Below, in pieces: positions 36,201 through 49,500 of a stretch of 64,000 bases of DNA (within the stretch, counting starts at the first letter, position 1; each line of letters begins with the position of its first letter). The stretch spans positions 124,001 through 188,000 of the forward strand of contig NC_069105.1 of the NCBI RefSeq assembly GCF_947172395.1, in the 5' to 3' direction. The notes beneath the pieces are model-generated. The model searched no databases and was not told where the DNA came from. It saw nothing but the letters and a program-made list of their open reading frames with translations. This DNA comes from Bicyclus anynana. Lineage: Eukaryota; Arthropoda; Insecta; Lepidoptera; Nymphalidae. The position numbers and the translations under genes are program-made.

Positions 36201-36650
36201 TATTTATATTAATTTATGTAATTAAATTAATCTAAGTAATTTGAATGTAATAATAATAATAATTGTAATTGAAACTAAAATTGAAAGAAAAAATTCAGAA
36301 TTATTAAATTAATCATTAAAAACACATATAATCTGTGACCGTTTTCAGTAGGTCAAAGGTTTTTAGTTAAATAAACAATGAATATTTGACTAAATATCAT
36401 ATTATATAATTATTTGAACTGTTTACTGTAATTATATAGATGAGAAACTTGAAATTCTCTTTGTAATAATCATATCCTATTAATCTTGCAATCGTCATTG
36501 CCGTAATATATTATTATTATTGCGTACAAAAATCTAGCATGAAACTATTTCTCGTAAAAGTTAACCAATAAACATCCATATTCAATCATAGTCAATGATA
36601 ACTCACATACCCTCTACTTGTGTGGGTACATACATGAGTCATACAAATGT

Positions 36651-36757
36651 CCAGACGAAGCGATTTACGAGGAAATCGCGTCACCAATCGTATGAACGTC
36701 TTGTATGATCACATGATCTTACAATCACGTCATTGGCTACGAAATCGCTTCATCCGG
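36651..36757. repeat. Short inverted-repeat element
   Basis: CCAGACGAAGCGATTTACG (36651-36669) pairs imperfectly with CGAAATCGCTTCATCCGG (36740-36757). Probably a small MITE of about 107 bp. Confidence 0.5.
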
Positions 36758-39700
36758 AGTAAGTAATTGCGTACAGAAATACAGTTTTAGTAATATAACC
36801 GTATTTATGTGACGCTGTTTATTTGGATCGCTTTTACTGGCCGATTACACATTATCACAAACTTTTGGAAGTAGTTCGCATTTATTGCTAAGTACGGGCA
36901 ATATAAAGCCATTTTGTAAATAGCACCCAAGCAGACGCCCAGCTTAGCCGTAGAGTTTGTGGAAAGTTTTCCTTGCTGAGCTGAATTATTAAATCATTTC
37001 CCTTGTATGCAAATAACTCTACCGCCAGGCCGAGACAACTGGGCAGGTACCTATTACATGTATTATTCTCTAGTATAAAAACACACATCGATGATTAATT
37101 CTACTAACGCAATAACTGCAATAATGATCAATTTCAAAAATATAATTATATTACCAAGCAATAATTATTATTATTTATTTATTTTATTACAGTAAAATGT
37201 GTTATATTACATCACATCAAACTTGGAACCAATTAGAACTAAATACACTTATTAAAAACTGTATACTTGAAACGTTGCGAGTGCCATCATACTGTTAGTT
37301 TGTTTTGCCCTTAACTATATAATAATAATAATATTTTATATATAAAGCGATATTGTTTGTAGAGTCCGGTTGTTTGTCTTAAGGGTCTATTCAAACATAT
37401 CATATCATCATGGTCAGAAGATAATAATGTGCCAATCGCTAATTGACGCAACATGTTTCTCGTTTGAAATTGTCAAAAATGTCAACTGCAATAAGGGTAG
37501 ACAAGGATTGCTTCCATTAGAGGACATGCACTAGAATAACCAAGATTCTTGTAATATATGAGATACTGAGCACATTAATAATAATCCATCCCTTTACAGA
37601 TTATGTTTGAATAGACCTTTCAGTTTACTTTTATATTGTTTGTTCATTTCCCTCTTTGTTTTAGCAATACATCGAAATGGAGTCGTTAAAAAGCTGTCTA
37701 CTTGCATTATAATATTTGGACACAATACAAAATTATATATTGTTGCAAATATGTCGCCTTCGCTAACATATTCTGATTCTTCTACAAGTATTTGATTATG
37801 TAGATATTGCTAGTATGACTCCATCCGATTCATTGTTCGCTAAGATACGCATTGAGGCTCTTGTGGCCAAAATATAGAGGTCACGTTAGCCTTACTTGGT
37901 GTTTCTAAGCGTACTCTAAAAATTATAATTTCTCTTGTCTCCGATCAAAAGTACACCAAAATATCACAATAAATTTCTAAAAATGATATAATTAGCACAT
38001 TATTATTATTAAAATTAGCAAAAACTCGTATAAAATTTATTCTCAATAATATTTTTTTTTATAAATACACAAAACTCTGTAGAACTACTAGATCAAATGT
38101 CACAGTCATTTATTTATTTATTATTGCTTTTCTTGAATCAAATTTAGTACAGCTACTGAAAATATATTTTATTCTGATTAATTAATACAAAGCCGCGAGA
38201 TTTGTACATTTTTAAATTTACAGCTTTTAAGTAAAAGCCAGGCCAAGCGATGCTCGGTTTTCAAGGTACTCTTTACTTATCGTCCGGTGAGCGATCGGTA
38301 TTAACTTCACACACACACACAGGTGACACAAATTTTTTAATGCACAATTTTGGTGGAATCACTAATATGACGTAAGCTAACGTGTCACAGTCAATTTGTA
38401 TGGACGGCCAACTGTAAATTGACAGTTTCATACAAAATTGACTAATCAACAAGACTCCAGTGTCACTTTAAGATTTTAAACCGCTCCGATAATTAATATT
38501 TCTCAACTAACCAAAATATTAAATATTCCGCCCGATGTTTTCCCCAATTTCTTTCTCTTTATTTTGCGTTTTCAAAATTGCGTCTACAATATTCTGTGTA
38601 TCTAAGTGAGTTCTAACCATATTGTATGTCTTAATACGCAGTACTTGTTTACTTTTAGATCTTCTTGTGTGATCTTCAATAACATTTTTTATTACATTCC
38701 TAGCGAAAAGTAGATATGCTAAGCGGATTTAAGTTCATTCAAGAATGGTGTATTCAAGTTCAATAAACTATTTTTGTCCGTATATATTCAATATAAATAC
38801 AAATAAAAAAAATATATTGAGAAATCAAAAAAATGTGGTTTTATAAAAAAATGTGTTCGTTCATTATAAAATAGACCGTTAAAATATTGAATTGCTTTTA
38901 AAATTACTAAAGAATAATAAAAAAAAAAAAATATTATTTAAACATTCACCAATGAAATAGAAAAATAAGAGTTACATCTATTTTCGAAACTAAATTACCA
39001 ATGTAATAAGTATAAATGATAAATCATGATTGTTCATACCTTCGAAATAAAGGGATTAGTCGAAATGAATGCGTGATTTAAAGTTAAAATCTTAGGCTAA
39101 ATTAGTCCAAAAAACGATTAAATAGTGAAATCCTATAGATAAAATTTGCGAACCAAGTTTCATTGGAAGTATTAGAACTTGCATAAAAAAGTAGTTTGTC
39201 GTGTTGCTGAAAATGTGGACTTCGTGATACGAATTATTGTCCTTTTTTCAGATTTTCAAATACGTTTTCTGTGTTGTTTAATACGTATGTAGGAGTCTGT
39301 CTTATTGACATGTTTATTAAATATCGTGATGTAAAACCTTATTCCTCGAACACGTTATATAAGAGAAATGTGCGCTCACATTCCCTTGCCTCAATGAGTC
39401 CCTACTCTCGTATAAAATCACTATAATCTCATTTTGATTATTAAGACGCAATGTTTAAGAGTTGCTTATGCCTCATTATAATGCCTCATTTCGTTTCCAT
39501 AATCTCTTATATCTTTACATACATTACATTATAAAACCCTTCTTATGTTATAGGTGCGAAATTCGGAGATGAATATTGCCACTAAATTATTAGAGCGTGT
39601 CATATTGAAGTAATTTCGGAATTGAGGTGGAATTTTTCGCAGATGCGATAGTAACACAGTCTAATAAAATAATCATTCCTGAATTTTACATCCATTTCAA

Positions 39701-40314
39701 TGAGGTTCGTGCGTGAACGCCAAAGTGCGTTTTCAACTCTATCTCGCGATTGTGTTCTTTATCTGCCTGCTTAGCTTTTAATAATAATCACTACAAACAG
39801 ACAAACTTGACGATTCAAAAGTGCTTCTAAATTAAGTTTACGTATACTTGAAAAACTAATCTAGTTTAATTTATTTTTCTGTTCGATCTGATGTTATGAT
39901 ATAATAAGTCCATCGTCACATACTCCAAAAAAAATGTGGCCTTAAATATTACCACACCCTGTTTTATAATACTGAAATAGATAAAGTCACACAAATCCGT
40001 CAGGGTTTCAGTGTGTTTAAGTGTCGTGGCATAAACCAAAGTTTAATTCACATTTCACGTGATGTGATTGATCTATTTTAATATTATACAAAATTACTTT
40101 AAATTCTAATAGAACCTGTTCAATAGAAACAGTCTTGAAAAGTTCAATATGTCAGTTAATAATGATTGAAACTCTCTACGAATAGTAAAACTTGCGTCTT
40201 GTGAATGGACGGTTTAGACGCAAGAAGAGATAAAACTGAAACGCAACATTGCGTTCACGCTGTCCATAATCGAATCCATCGAATCGAACGAATCGAAAAC
40301 TATCAAATCACCAG

Positions 40315-40500
40315 GTGTCACCACCGCATCCACCAACTGTCACTTCCCGAGTCATCATGTGGAATCGAAACCGTCGTGAAGCGGAAACTAATGAATCGAA
40401 GTATCACCACCCACTGTCACTTCCCGAGTCACTGCACACAGAGTACCTGTACGCGTCACTGGGTGCACAGAGTACCAGTACGCGTCTATAGCGCTCGCTG
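40315..40500. repeat. Short tandem duplications just 3' of the lilli stop codon
   Basis: CACTGTCACTTCCCGAGTCA occurs twice (about 40337 and 40411), and CAGAGTACCTGTACGCGTC/CAGAGTACCAGTACGCGTC occurs twice (40440 and 40470). They begin some 20 bases after the stop, so they would lie in the lilli 3' UTR. Confidence 0.7.
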
Positions 40501-40521
40501 CTGTGGGCGCCAGGCGCGCGG

Positions 40522-43500
40522 TCACTCGCGCGGCGCGTTCTTGAGCAGCGATATCGCGTGGCGCACGTACTGTACAAGATGGCGGAACGTCGACGACAGG
40601 GACAGCGGGCCGCACTTGCGGTCAACTGCTATGAACAGATCTGGAAAGAGATTAATTCACATTTAATAATTATGTTACAATTTTAGATGTATAAAAGGCG
40701 AGACTTGAGCGGCGGAACGAAAATATTGCCCTCTTTCGTCCCATCGGACTGAAAGATAAGTGCGATATTTCTGATAAAGTGTTTTATCTAGTTTTTGGAG
40801 GCAGGCAAAATCATTTTAGCAGTGTTTGCGTGAATCACCAGCATCTCGGGACCCCAACATTCATCGGATCTTCGAACTACATGCCTCGCCTATTGTCACT
40901 TGAGCTTCGCACATCATATTCTATTATTCATCATCATCATTAACAGCCGACGAACGTTTACTCATCCTTTCCTCAGTCCACCTAGTAGGTCGACCAACAC
41001 TGCGCTTTCCGGTGCAGGGTCGCCATTCTACCACATTGGATACTATTAGTAAATAAAAATGTTGGTAATGTCACCTTGGTTCGCGCGCAGCCGACACAGG
41101 CAGTCGGCCTGCTCCCACAGGTCGTGCGCCACGTACAGGAACGTGTAGTACTTGGTGAGCTGCAGCAGCGCGTTGTGCGCGTGCACCGGCACCGCGTGCA
41201 CCATGCTGCAGTAGGGCGCGGCGCCGGGCGCGTGCGGCAGCGAGCAGTAGCCCGAGGAGCCGGACCCGGAGCCGGAGCCGACGGACCCTGCAGGGGAGGG
41301 CGACGGCGACATGGGCGACGCCGAGCGCGCCGACGACGCCGCCGCCGCGCCGCCAGGCAGCGCCTCAGCACACGCGGGCTGAGGAAACAACACACATAAT
41401 AAAACTCCCTGATATACGTAGCATGTACGAGACGGGATAGGTCAAGGAAGTTTTTGAAACATCGTTTCTAACAGCATTTGGTAATGCTGTGGCATTCAAC
41501 AAAGACGGCCTAGTAATCAATTTCGTTTTTATTTCTTTCAAATTTTTAAATAGAATAACTACACACCTTCTGCTGATACTCCTGTACGATCTTGTTGTAC
41601 TCCTTCACTTCCCGATTGTACATCTTGAACATCCGCAGGTATAGCAGAGCTTGCACTCGGAGGCTGTGGTCACAAAATAGCACCGTTACAATAAGAGATC
41701 CAATTAAAGCAATTGTCTACATATTATCAACTAGAAGTAGACTTTACTTTCTGGACAATCATTATGAATAGGGATTAATTGATTTATAATGCTATTAATC
41801 GCGAAAAAGGCTCTAGGCATGTTTCAATCCGAAACAGGAGCACCTTCAGGAGATTTCATTCCTGTGTTTGGCTGCAATCACGCTTGATTATAAGCGATGT
41901 GCAATGCGTTTTTCTTGTACGACCAATCTGCGATCAGTCTTTAAACAAACGTGTTGCGAGTGTCATTGTCATGTGGAGCTCGATTCTCATTCAGTGCATC
42001 CTGTTTTCAAATGTCCAGGTCGAGTATGCGTTTACGTTTCAGAGGCTTCGGACAGTCATCAGTCAATAGTCTTTTTGCCAAGATATAAGGATGAGTAAGG
42101 ATGATAGCAAAATAAATCAATCATCCACAATTTCACGTTGAACATTGATTCACACTGACCTGAGGATGTCCAGTTTGCTGAAGGTGGAGTGAGGCGACGC
42201 GCGGAACCGCTGCGGCATCGAGTGTATCGACTTGATGTACTCGATGGTCTCGCGGTAGATGGTGAACGCCTTCTTGGTGTCCAGCTCCAGCTCCAGCACG
42301 CGGCCGGTCAGCACGAAGCACAGCACGGACTCCAGGTACAACATGACGCGCGACAGAGGCTCCTGCTCGCGCTCCGCCGCCGTGCGCAGGCGTTTGGCTT
42401 CTGTGAGGTAGTACCTACACGGAAAAACAGACACATTTGTTTTAGATAACATTGTAAAATGGTGATGAACAAAAAATCCCTGGCTGAGTTTGTTGTGGAT
42501 TCTTAGCGGACCGAGGGAACCTTCGTAACTTTAATTTAAAATTTTCAACTTCAATTATCACTATTAAATCATGACATAACTTGACGTGTCATAAGTGCTT
42601 GTAAACTAAGCCAAGGCACCAGGTGTCACGTTTTGCTATGTGAGGCAGTATCTTCGCGAAAAAATAGACAAACTATTTGCTTCAGTGAGGTAGTATCTAT
42701 GCAAGAAAATAGTCGCGCGTTTTTTTCATGTGAAGTAGAATCTACACAAGAAAATAGTATAATACACACGGTTGGTTTCTGTGAGGTAGTATCTACGCGA
42801 GGAAATAGACACACTTCATGCTTATGTGAAGTGGTATCTTTTCGAGAAAATAGACACAAGTTTTGTAGAGGTACTAGTACTAGATGTCACGTTTTGCTTC
42901 TGTGACGTAACATCTAGACAATAGACGCATGTTTTGTAGAGGCACCAAATGTCACGTTTTGTTCATACAGCATTGCATAACTCATAATGAAAAAAAACGG
43001 GCGCCATTTTGGAATTTCTTATAGCCAAAGAGTGGTAATGTAAGTTGCGTTCAAGAGAGGGTTCTTACTTGTGGTCTAAACTAAAAAAAAGTGTGTGTCA
43101 GTTTCGACGCACGAATGGAGTTTATTATTTCAGATCGACTGTCTAAATAGGTGTATGTTGTCCCGCAGCATACACCAGTCACTATGCCAGGTCTGGCTGG
43201 TGGGAGGCTGTGGCCGTGGCTAGTTACCACCCTACCGCGACAAAGACGTACCGCCAAACGTTCCGGTACGATGTTGTGTAGAAACCGAAAGGAGTGTGAA
43301 TTTTCATCCTCCACCTAACAAGTTAGCCCGCCTACCTTATCTACCTTAGATTACATCATCGCTTACCATCAGGTGAGATTGTAGTCAAGGGCTAACTTAT
43401 AAAGAATATAAAAAAAAACTATGTACGTCTCAACTACCTACGCCTTAAAAGTGAAAGGTGCGCAACCGAGGGGCAGCAGGCCGCGGCGTGTGTGTTTAAT

Positions 43501-46500
43501 GTAAGTAGCGTTTGGGAGGGGGTTCTTACTTGTGGTCTCGCTCCTCATCCGTGAGCGCGTCGGCGGGCAGGCGCTCGAAGTACGAGTAGTAGATGGGCGT
43601 GCGGCCCCCGCGTCTCTCCAGCGCCGCCAGCGCCGAGCCCGCGCCCTCCAGCGACTGCGGACCAGGGAATGTTGATTAATACATCGCTTATCTATACTAA
43701 TATCATCATCATCATCATTGTCAGCCGATAGACGTCCACTGCTGGACATAGGCCTCTTGCATGGACTTCCAGACAAAACGGTATCGAGCCGCCAGCATCC
43801 AGCGGCTCCCTGCAACCCGCTTGATGTCTTCGGTCCACCTAGTGGGGGGTCGACCAACACTGCGCTTTCCGGTGCGGGGTCGCCATTCCAGCACCTTGGG
43901 ACCCCAACGTCCATCGGCTCTTCGAACTATGTGGCCTGCCCACTGCCACTTCAGCTTCGCGACTCGCTGAGCTATGTCAGTGACTTCAGTTCGTCTGCGG
44001 ATTTCCTCATTTCTGATTCGATCACGCAGAGAAACCCCAAGCATAGCACGCTCCATCGCCCGCTGTGTGACTTTGAGCCTTCTTATAAGGCCCATAGTTA
44101 GCGACCAAGTCTCGGATCCGTAAGTCATCACTATATATATTAATATTATAAAGAGGAAAACTTTGTTTGTATGTTTGTTTGTTTATTTGTAATGAATAGG
44201 CTCAAAAACTACTGGACCGATTTTAAAAATTCTTTCACCATTCGAAAGCTACATTATCCACAAGTAACATAGGCTAAATTTTATTTAGGAAAAAAATAGG
44301 ATTCCGTAGGATATTTGGGTTTTTTCGACACAAGGTCTAAAAAATCAACCAGAAAAGTTACTTATTTTGCGTACGGGTAGGGGTAGGGTAGGGGTAGGGT
44401 TGGGGTAAGGTAGGGGTAGGGCAGGGGTCGAGTAGAGGTAGGAAGGGGTAGGATTGGGGCAATTGAAAGTTTACATCGAGTTTTACGCGGACGAAGTCGC
44501 GGGAGTCCGCTAGTTATTAATGATTAAACGAACTTACCTGTAAGTGAAGTTCTATGATAATTATGCGAGTCGCTTCATTCGAAGATATAATTTTACCAAG
44601 TAGTTTCCTTTAACTTACAAGCAAACACCGCACGTTTCAGAGATTTATTTTCTTTGAACCGGATGTCAACAAACAAAGTATTCACCCACTTTGATCTAGC
44701 CCCACTATGCCATTTGTTTCAGTGTTGGTCGCGTTTAATACATCGCTTATTATTCATCGTAATATCCGCACTAAAATTCGACTACAATTTTTATTTTGTC
44801 TTTGCCTTATAGATGCCGGCTGCATGCACGAACAAGTGTCACGTTGAACTGAGCGTGTTAGCGAGAGCAAGAGGTAGAAACACGCAATAAAATAATAATA
44901 ATAATAATTAAGTGATGCAACCCGCTTGATATCCTCGGTCCACCTAGTGTAGGGGTCCACAGGGAGCCTGCTGGCGGCTCGAGACCGTTGTGCTTGGAGG
45001 TCCATGCAAGAGGCCTATGTCCAGCAGTGGACGTCTATCGGTTGATAGTCACAAGTGGTAATAACAAAATATAATTTAAAAAAAACGTGCAATTTTCATC
45101 AATATTTTCATAAAATTATTGTCCGTAAACCAAATTTACAGACAACCAATTTCAAATTCAAATGTCTTTTATTATTTTGTATAACTGATTATAGCGGGAT
45201 GCGCACCGTGAATTTGGCGCGTCCGCGGGATACCTCGCCTGCGGGCAATACTTACATGTTCGATGGGCGGCGTGGGCGGCGTGGGCGGGGGCGGCTTGGG
45301 GCGGCGCGCGGGGCGCTGCAGCGCGCGCAGCGTCTCGGGGCGCAGGCGCGACAGCGGGATGCGCACCGTGCACTGGGCGCGCCCGCGGGACACGCGCTCG
45401 CCTGACATACAAACATATTAATAACAGAAAACCTACGTTTTTTAGTATTAATTAAGTATATATGTCGAAGGTAAAGCTAGTCCACACGCAACATTTCTAG
45501 TTGCAAGAATTTGATGTTTTAAAATTTAGACTCGTTTATAATTGTCATAAGAGCAAAAATACATGGCCAAAAGTGATGACGAAATGGAGACCAAGGGTAA
45601 AAGAAAATTAAAAAGATGTGTGAAAAGAAACTTGCAAATAATGGAAAAAAAAAGATCAAGAAATGCAGAAAAATGGTTGAAGAGGCGCTACATTCTTTGT
45701 AGGCAAAGGATGTAGCTCCGAAGGTATCGATGTAAGCAAGTCTTACCGTTTAAAGTAGCCACGAAGCCAACGTCAGCCTCAGCCCGAATGTACCGTTCTG
45801 GTGCGATCCTTTCCACCCTCTCCAACTTGTCCCCCGGCAACCGGTCTATCGACAACTTATCACCCGACAACCTCTCGTGCCCAATTTTATCACTTGCTAA
45901 TCGCTCGTGTCCAGGTTTCTCAGCCAGTAACCGATCGTGACCGATCTTCTCGTTCGATATCCGATCGTGACCGATCTTTTCGTTCGATATCCGATCGTGA
46001 CCGATCTTTTCGTTTGATAATCGCTCGTGGCTGATTTTGTCACTCGATAAACGCTCGTGGGTCAATTTCTCTATTGATAGCCGGTCGTGAGAAAGTTTGT
46101 CACTCGACAATCGCTCGTGCGAAAGTATATCGTTCGACGAGCGATCGTGCGATAACTTGTCACTCGACAACCGCTCGTGCGACAGTTTCTCACTCGACAG
46201 TCTATCGTGTGACAATTTATCACTCGACAACCGATCAAACTTCTCGCTCGGTATCCGCTCGATCGACAGTTTGTCACTTTGTATCCGCTCCAACATCTTT
46301 TCTCCCGACAACCGGTCGCTGGATTTCCGTTCCGACGACGAGAGAGACGACCGATCCGACAACCTGTCTGACGACAGTCGGTCGGAAGACAGTCTGTCTT
46401 GCAACCGGTCGGTGGACAGTCGGTCGGGTGGTAACCGGTCGCTGGACTGTCGTTCCGGGAACCGATCGGTTCTGTCCGGTATCCGGTCGTTTGAGGTTCT

Positions 46501-49500
46501 TTCCGTCGGTCTGTCGGGTATTCTGTCGGCGGAGCGGCGGTGTCCGGGGCCTTTGGAGGCTCTCTCCTGTATCCTCTCGTTGGTCATCCGTTCTTCCCGT
46601 TTCCTGGTGATCGGCTCCGGTTCCTGGGGCGGCGAGACCCGGGCGATGGCCTCCTCGTTCCGTCTCTCGACCGAGCGGTCCCTGACCCTGCGGTCGTCGT
46701 CATCTACGATGGACACTGGCGTCGCTTCGATGATCGTCACTTGACCTTTGCCCTTTCCACCTTTCCCCTTGCCTCCTTTGCCGCCTTTCCCGCCGCCTTC
46801 GTCTTTAAGTCTTTGAGTGAATACCTGGAAATAGAATACAAGATAATTAATAGTAATCTCCCAAAATATTGTAAGTCACACTTATTCGACTTCTTTTTGT
46901 TTTTGTTTCATATGCATTGTATATTTTACTTTATTTCCTTATGTACCCCAGAGCAGAGCGGAAGAGCTTTTTGACAGAGGTACAGAGTACTACAGCTCTG
47001 ATTAAACAGTGAAGGGCAGCACATTATAGGACTTGTTCCTGGCATGCTCTAGAAAGTGTTTCTCTTTTATAGAATAACTGAAGGTCATCTGCTAGTATTA
47101 TCTAATCTCCTGTATGTAATATAAAAATCTTGTCACAGTGTGAATGTTGGCATTCCCCCAAAGAGTCTCGATCAATTTTAATGATTTTTATTATTATATA
47201 TTTGGTAACTATTAAGCAGTAATACTTGATCTCTTGTAAAATAATAATTAATATTCCTCCTATCTCATTTTTAATCGCAATTTGTGTATTTGTATGACAT
47301 AAAATATGGTATAACAATATTTGTGGGGTCAGCTACTAGATATAAAAGGCAAGCTCGAATTGGAGAAACTATACCTTGCGGAATATGTGCGTCTTAGTGC
47401 CTTGCATGGGGTTGTGTTGCGGGGTCTCCGGCTCGGGCTCGCTGTCCGGCGCGGGGGACGGGGGCCTCGTCTTGGGGGGCCGGCCCCTCTTCTTCTTGGG
47501 GGGCATCTCTTCAGGCGTTCGAGGGGTTCCTTTAGGGGGCCTGCCACGTTTGACTCCCGAGCTTTGGGAGCTGTTGGCCGCACTTACGGAGGGCGAAGGC
47601 TGGGTCCGAACCTGATTATTAAAAACATAAATATTTTTTTTTAATAATAAAAAGACCGTTTAATGTAAAATGCCTTAACATATAGCAACAGAATGTTTGC
47701 GACGACAAATGAGCCCAAACTCGATAGGTTTATGTTCTTTAGTATAGGGGTTCCCATGGCCAACTTTTGACTCTATCATTGGACCAATTGTACTCCATAG
47801 TACCACATTAGTAATGTCCATAGTACCTACCATGTTAACTAATAATTATCATTTATATACCCAAATACCTGAACATCTTAAATACTTATAATAAATCTGT
47901 AGAGAGGTAAATTCTGTACATGAAATATATTTCCAAAATAACTATCAGGGGGTAATCAGTGATCGATACTGATGCCAAAAATGCAATCAGTAAAATTTTT
48001 GTCTGTCTGTCTGTTCGTTATAGAAACAAAAACTACTCGACGGATTTTAACGAAACTTGGTACAATTATTCTTCATACTCCTGAGCAGGTTATAGTATAC
48101 TTTTCATCACGCTACGATCAATAAGAGCAGAGCAGTGAAGGGATGTGTTCGGACTCCATTTTTACAGCAATACTACTGTAAGGGCTGGATTAGAGGTCTA
48201 AGGGCGGACGAAGTCGCGGGCGTTCACTAGTATATAATAAGTCTTTAGCCCTATTCTATAATCTATACTAATATTATAAAGCTGAAGAGTTTGTTTGTTT
48301 GTTTGTTTGATTGAACGCGCTAATCTCAGGAACTACTGGTCCGATTTGAAAAATTCTTTCAGTGTTAGATAGCCCATTTATCGAGGAAGGCTATAGGCTA
48401 TATATTATCCCCGTATTCCTACGGGAACGGGAACCACGCGGGTGAAACCGGCGCGGAGTCAGCTAGTAATGTTTATAAAATTCGTGATTTTCAAATTCAT
48501 CTATATCTTTTTTTAACCGTAGAGACATAAAGTCCAATTGGACACTCGTGCTGTCGCTTTATAAAAACATTGTCACATAATTGCTATAGAGAATAGTATG
48601 TAGGTAGTTGAGAATGCAAAAATACGAAACCTTTTGTTTATACATATGGACTTGTCGGTTGAAATAAATACATACCTACGTATATCAAATAACATGTTTA
48701 GACTGCACTAGCAGCAAAGATGCAAACGCATCAAAGAGGTAGGTACGTTTAGATATAAAAAACGTGGCAACTAATTTGATACCTTGTAACAATACGCAGA
48801 AATTATAATTTGATGATTTTTGTTATTGTTGGTACAACGATGTGCGCCTAAAGTAAACAATACAGTTTAGTTTTCATGTTCAAATTTAAAAAGTTTTAAC
48901 ACAAAAAATATGGTAGAAATGGCAATTGAGCTAAAATCTTAATATTTTGCCTTACAACTGTTGGAAAATATAAAATCTTAAACTAATCCGGATTGGGAAT
49001 CGAACCCAGGACCTCTCTGTTGAGAACCACAGCACTACCAACTGTGCCAAAGAGGTCATTAGATAACAAACCAAACTAGCAGAATTCCCGCGGTTTCATA
49101 TGCGTAGTTTGTATAGCAGTTTGGATTTTACCACGTTGCAAGAACCAGCTCATGACTAAGGGCCCTGTATGTGTTCGAAACTAGTCGAGCATACTCCGAC
49201 GTTGTATCACGAGTTATAAATTAATAAAATATAGCTCATAATATTCACAATTAATGTCGCTCTCTATTGGTAAAGGAATTGTTAAAATCGAATAAGATCC
49301 AGATGTTCAATAGATCTACAATCATACACACTTTTTTATAATATTAGTATAGACTATTAGTAAAATCCCCGCGATATGCTCGCTGATAAATTAGCTTTCC
49401 ATTTGTGAAGGAATTTTTAAAATCGGTTCAGTAGTTTTGAAGACTATTTCTATAAAATCAATCAAACAAACAACTTCTTCTTCTCTTCTTCGTGCCCACC

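Larger units (their letters stand above)
21916..40521. other. 18.6 kb gene-less, AT-rich interval (candidate long 3' UTR/regulatory DNA of lilli)
   Basis: No coding exon, RNA gene, SINE, LINE or Helitron terminus was recognised here. The longest ORFs are short and AT-biased with no recognisable domain. The only TE-like items are small TIR/hairpin elements listed separately. It lies 3' of both NAT10 (plus) and lilli (minus). AFF-family genes are known for long 3' UTRs, so part of the right side may be lilli 3' UTR. Scattered TGTAAATA (Pumilio-like) and ATTTA motifs on the minus strand fit but prove nothing in AT-rich DNA. A short GC-richer patch is at 22080-22150. Confidence 0.5.

Noticed and set aside
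40205..40666. 153-codon plus-strand ORF
   Set aside because: Covers the lilli 3' UTR repeats and the antisense of the last lilli exon; composition (His/Arg/Thr/Cys) is that of repeats, with no domain.
41076..41399. Arg/Val-rich plus-strand ORF
   Set aside because: Antisense shadow of the GC-rich lilli exon 41378-41075.
42626..42905. Short repetitive proteins on both strands (CLFSR…DTTS / CEVVSTRENR)
   Set aside because: Produced by the tandem array of copied splice sites in a lilli intron.
43438..44131. Overlapping ORFs of 158, 136 and 127 codons
   Set aside because: The 136-codon frame is an RTE LINE reverse-transcriptase remnant; the others are shadow frames or mixtures with a lilli exon.
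45688..46740. 350-codon ORF as a stand-alone gene
   Set aside because: It is the body of a lilli exon (46824-45747) read into the intron; acceptor, donor and phases fit the AFF gene.
46074..46974. Long plus-strand ORFs (178, 215 and 144 codons) opposite the lilli repeat exon
   Set aside because: They mirror the 30-bp periodic repeat on the coding strand, where phase-consistent splicing and AFF homology support the minus-strand reading.
48987..49062. tRNA gene on the minus strand
   Set aside because: The acceptor-stem ends do not pair; it looks like a SINE head.
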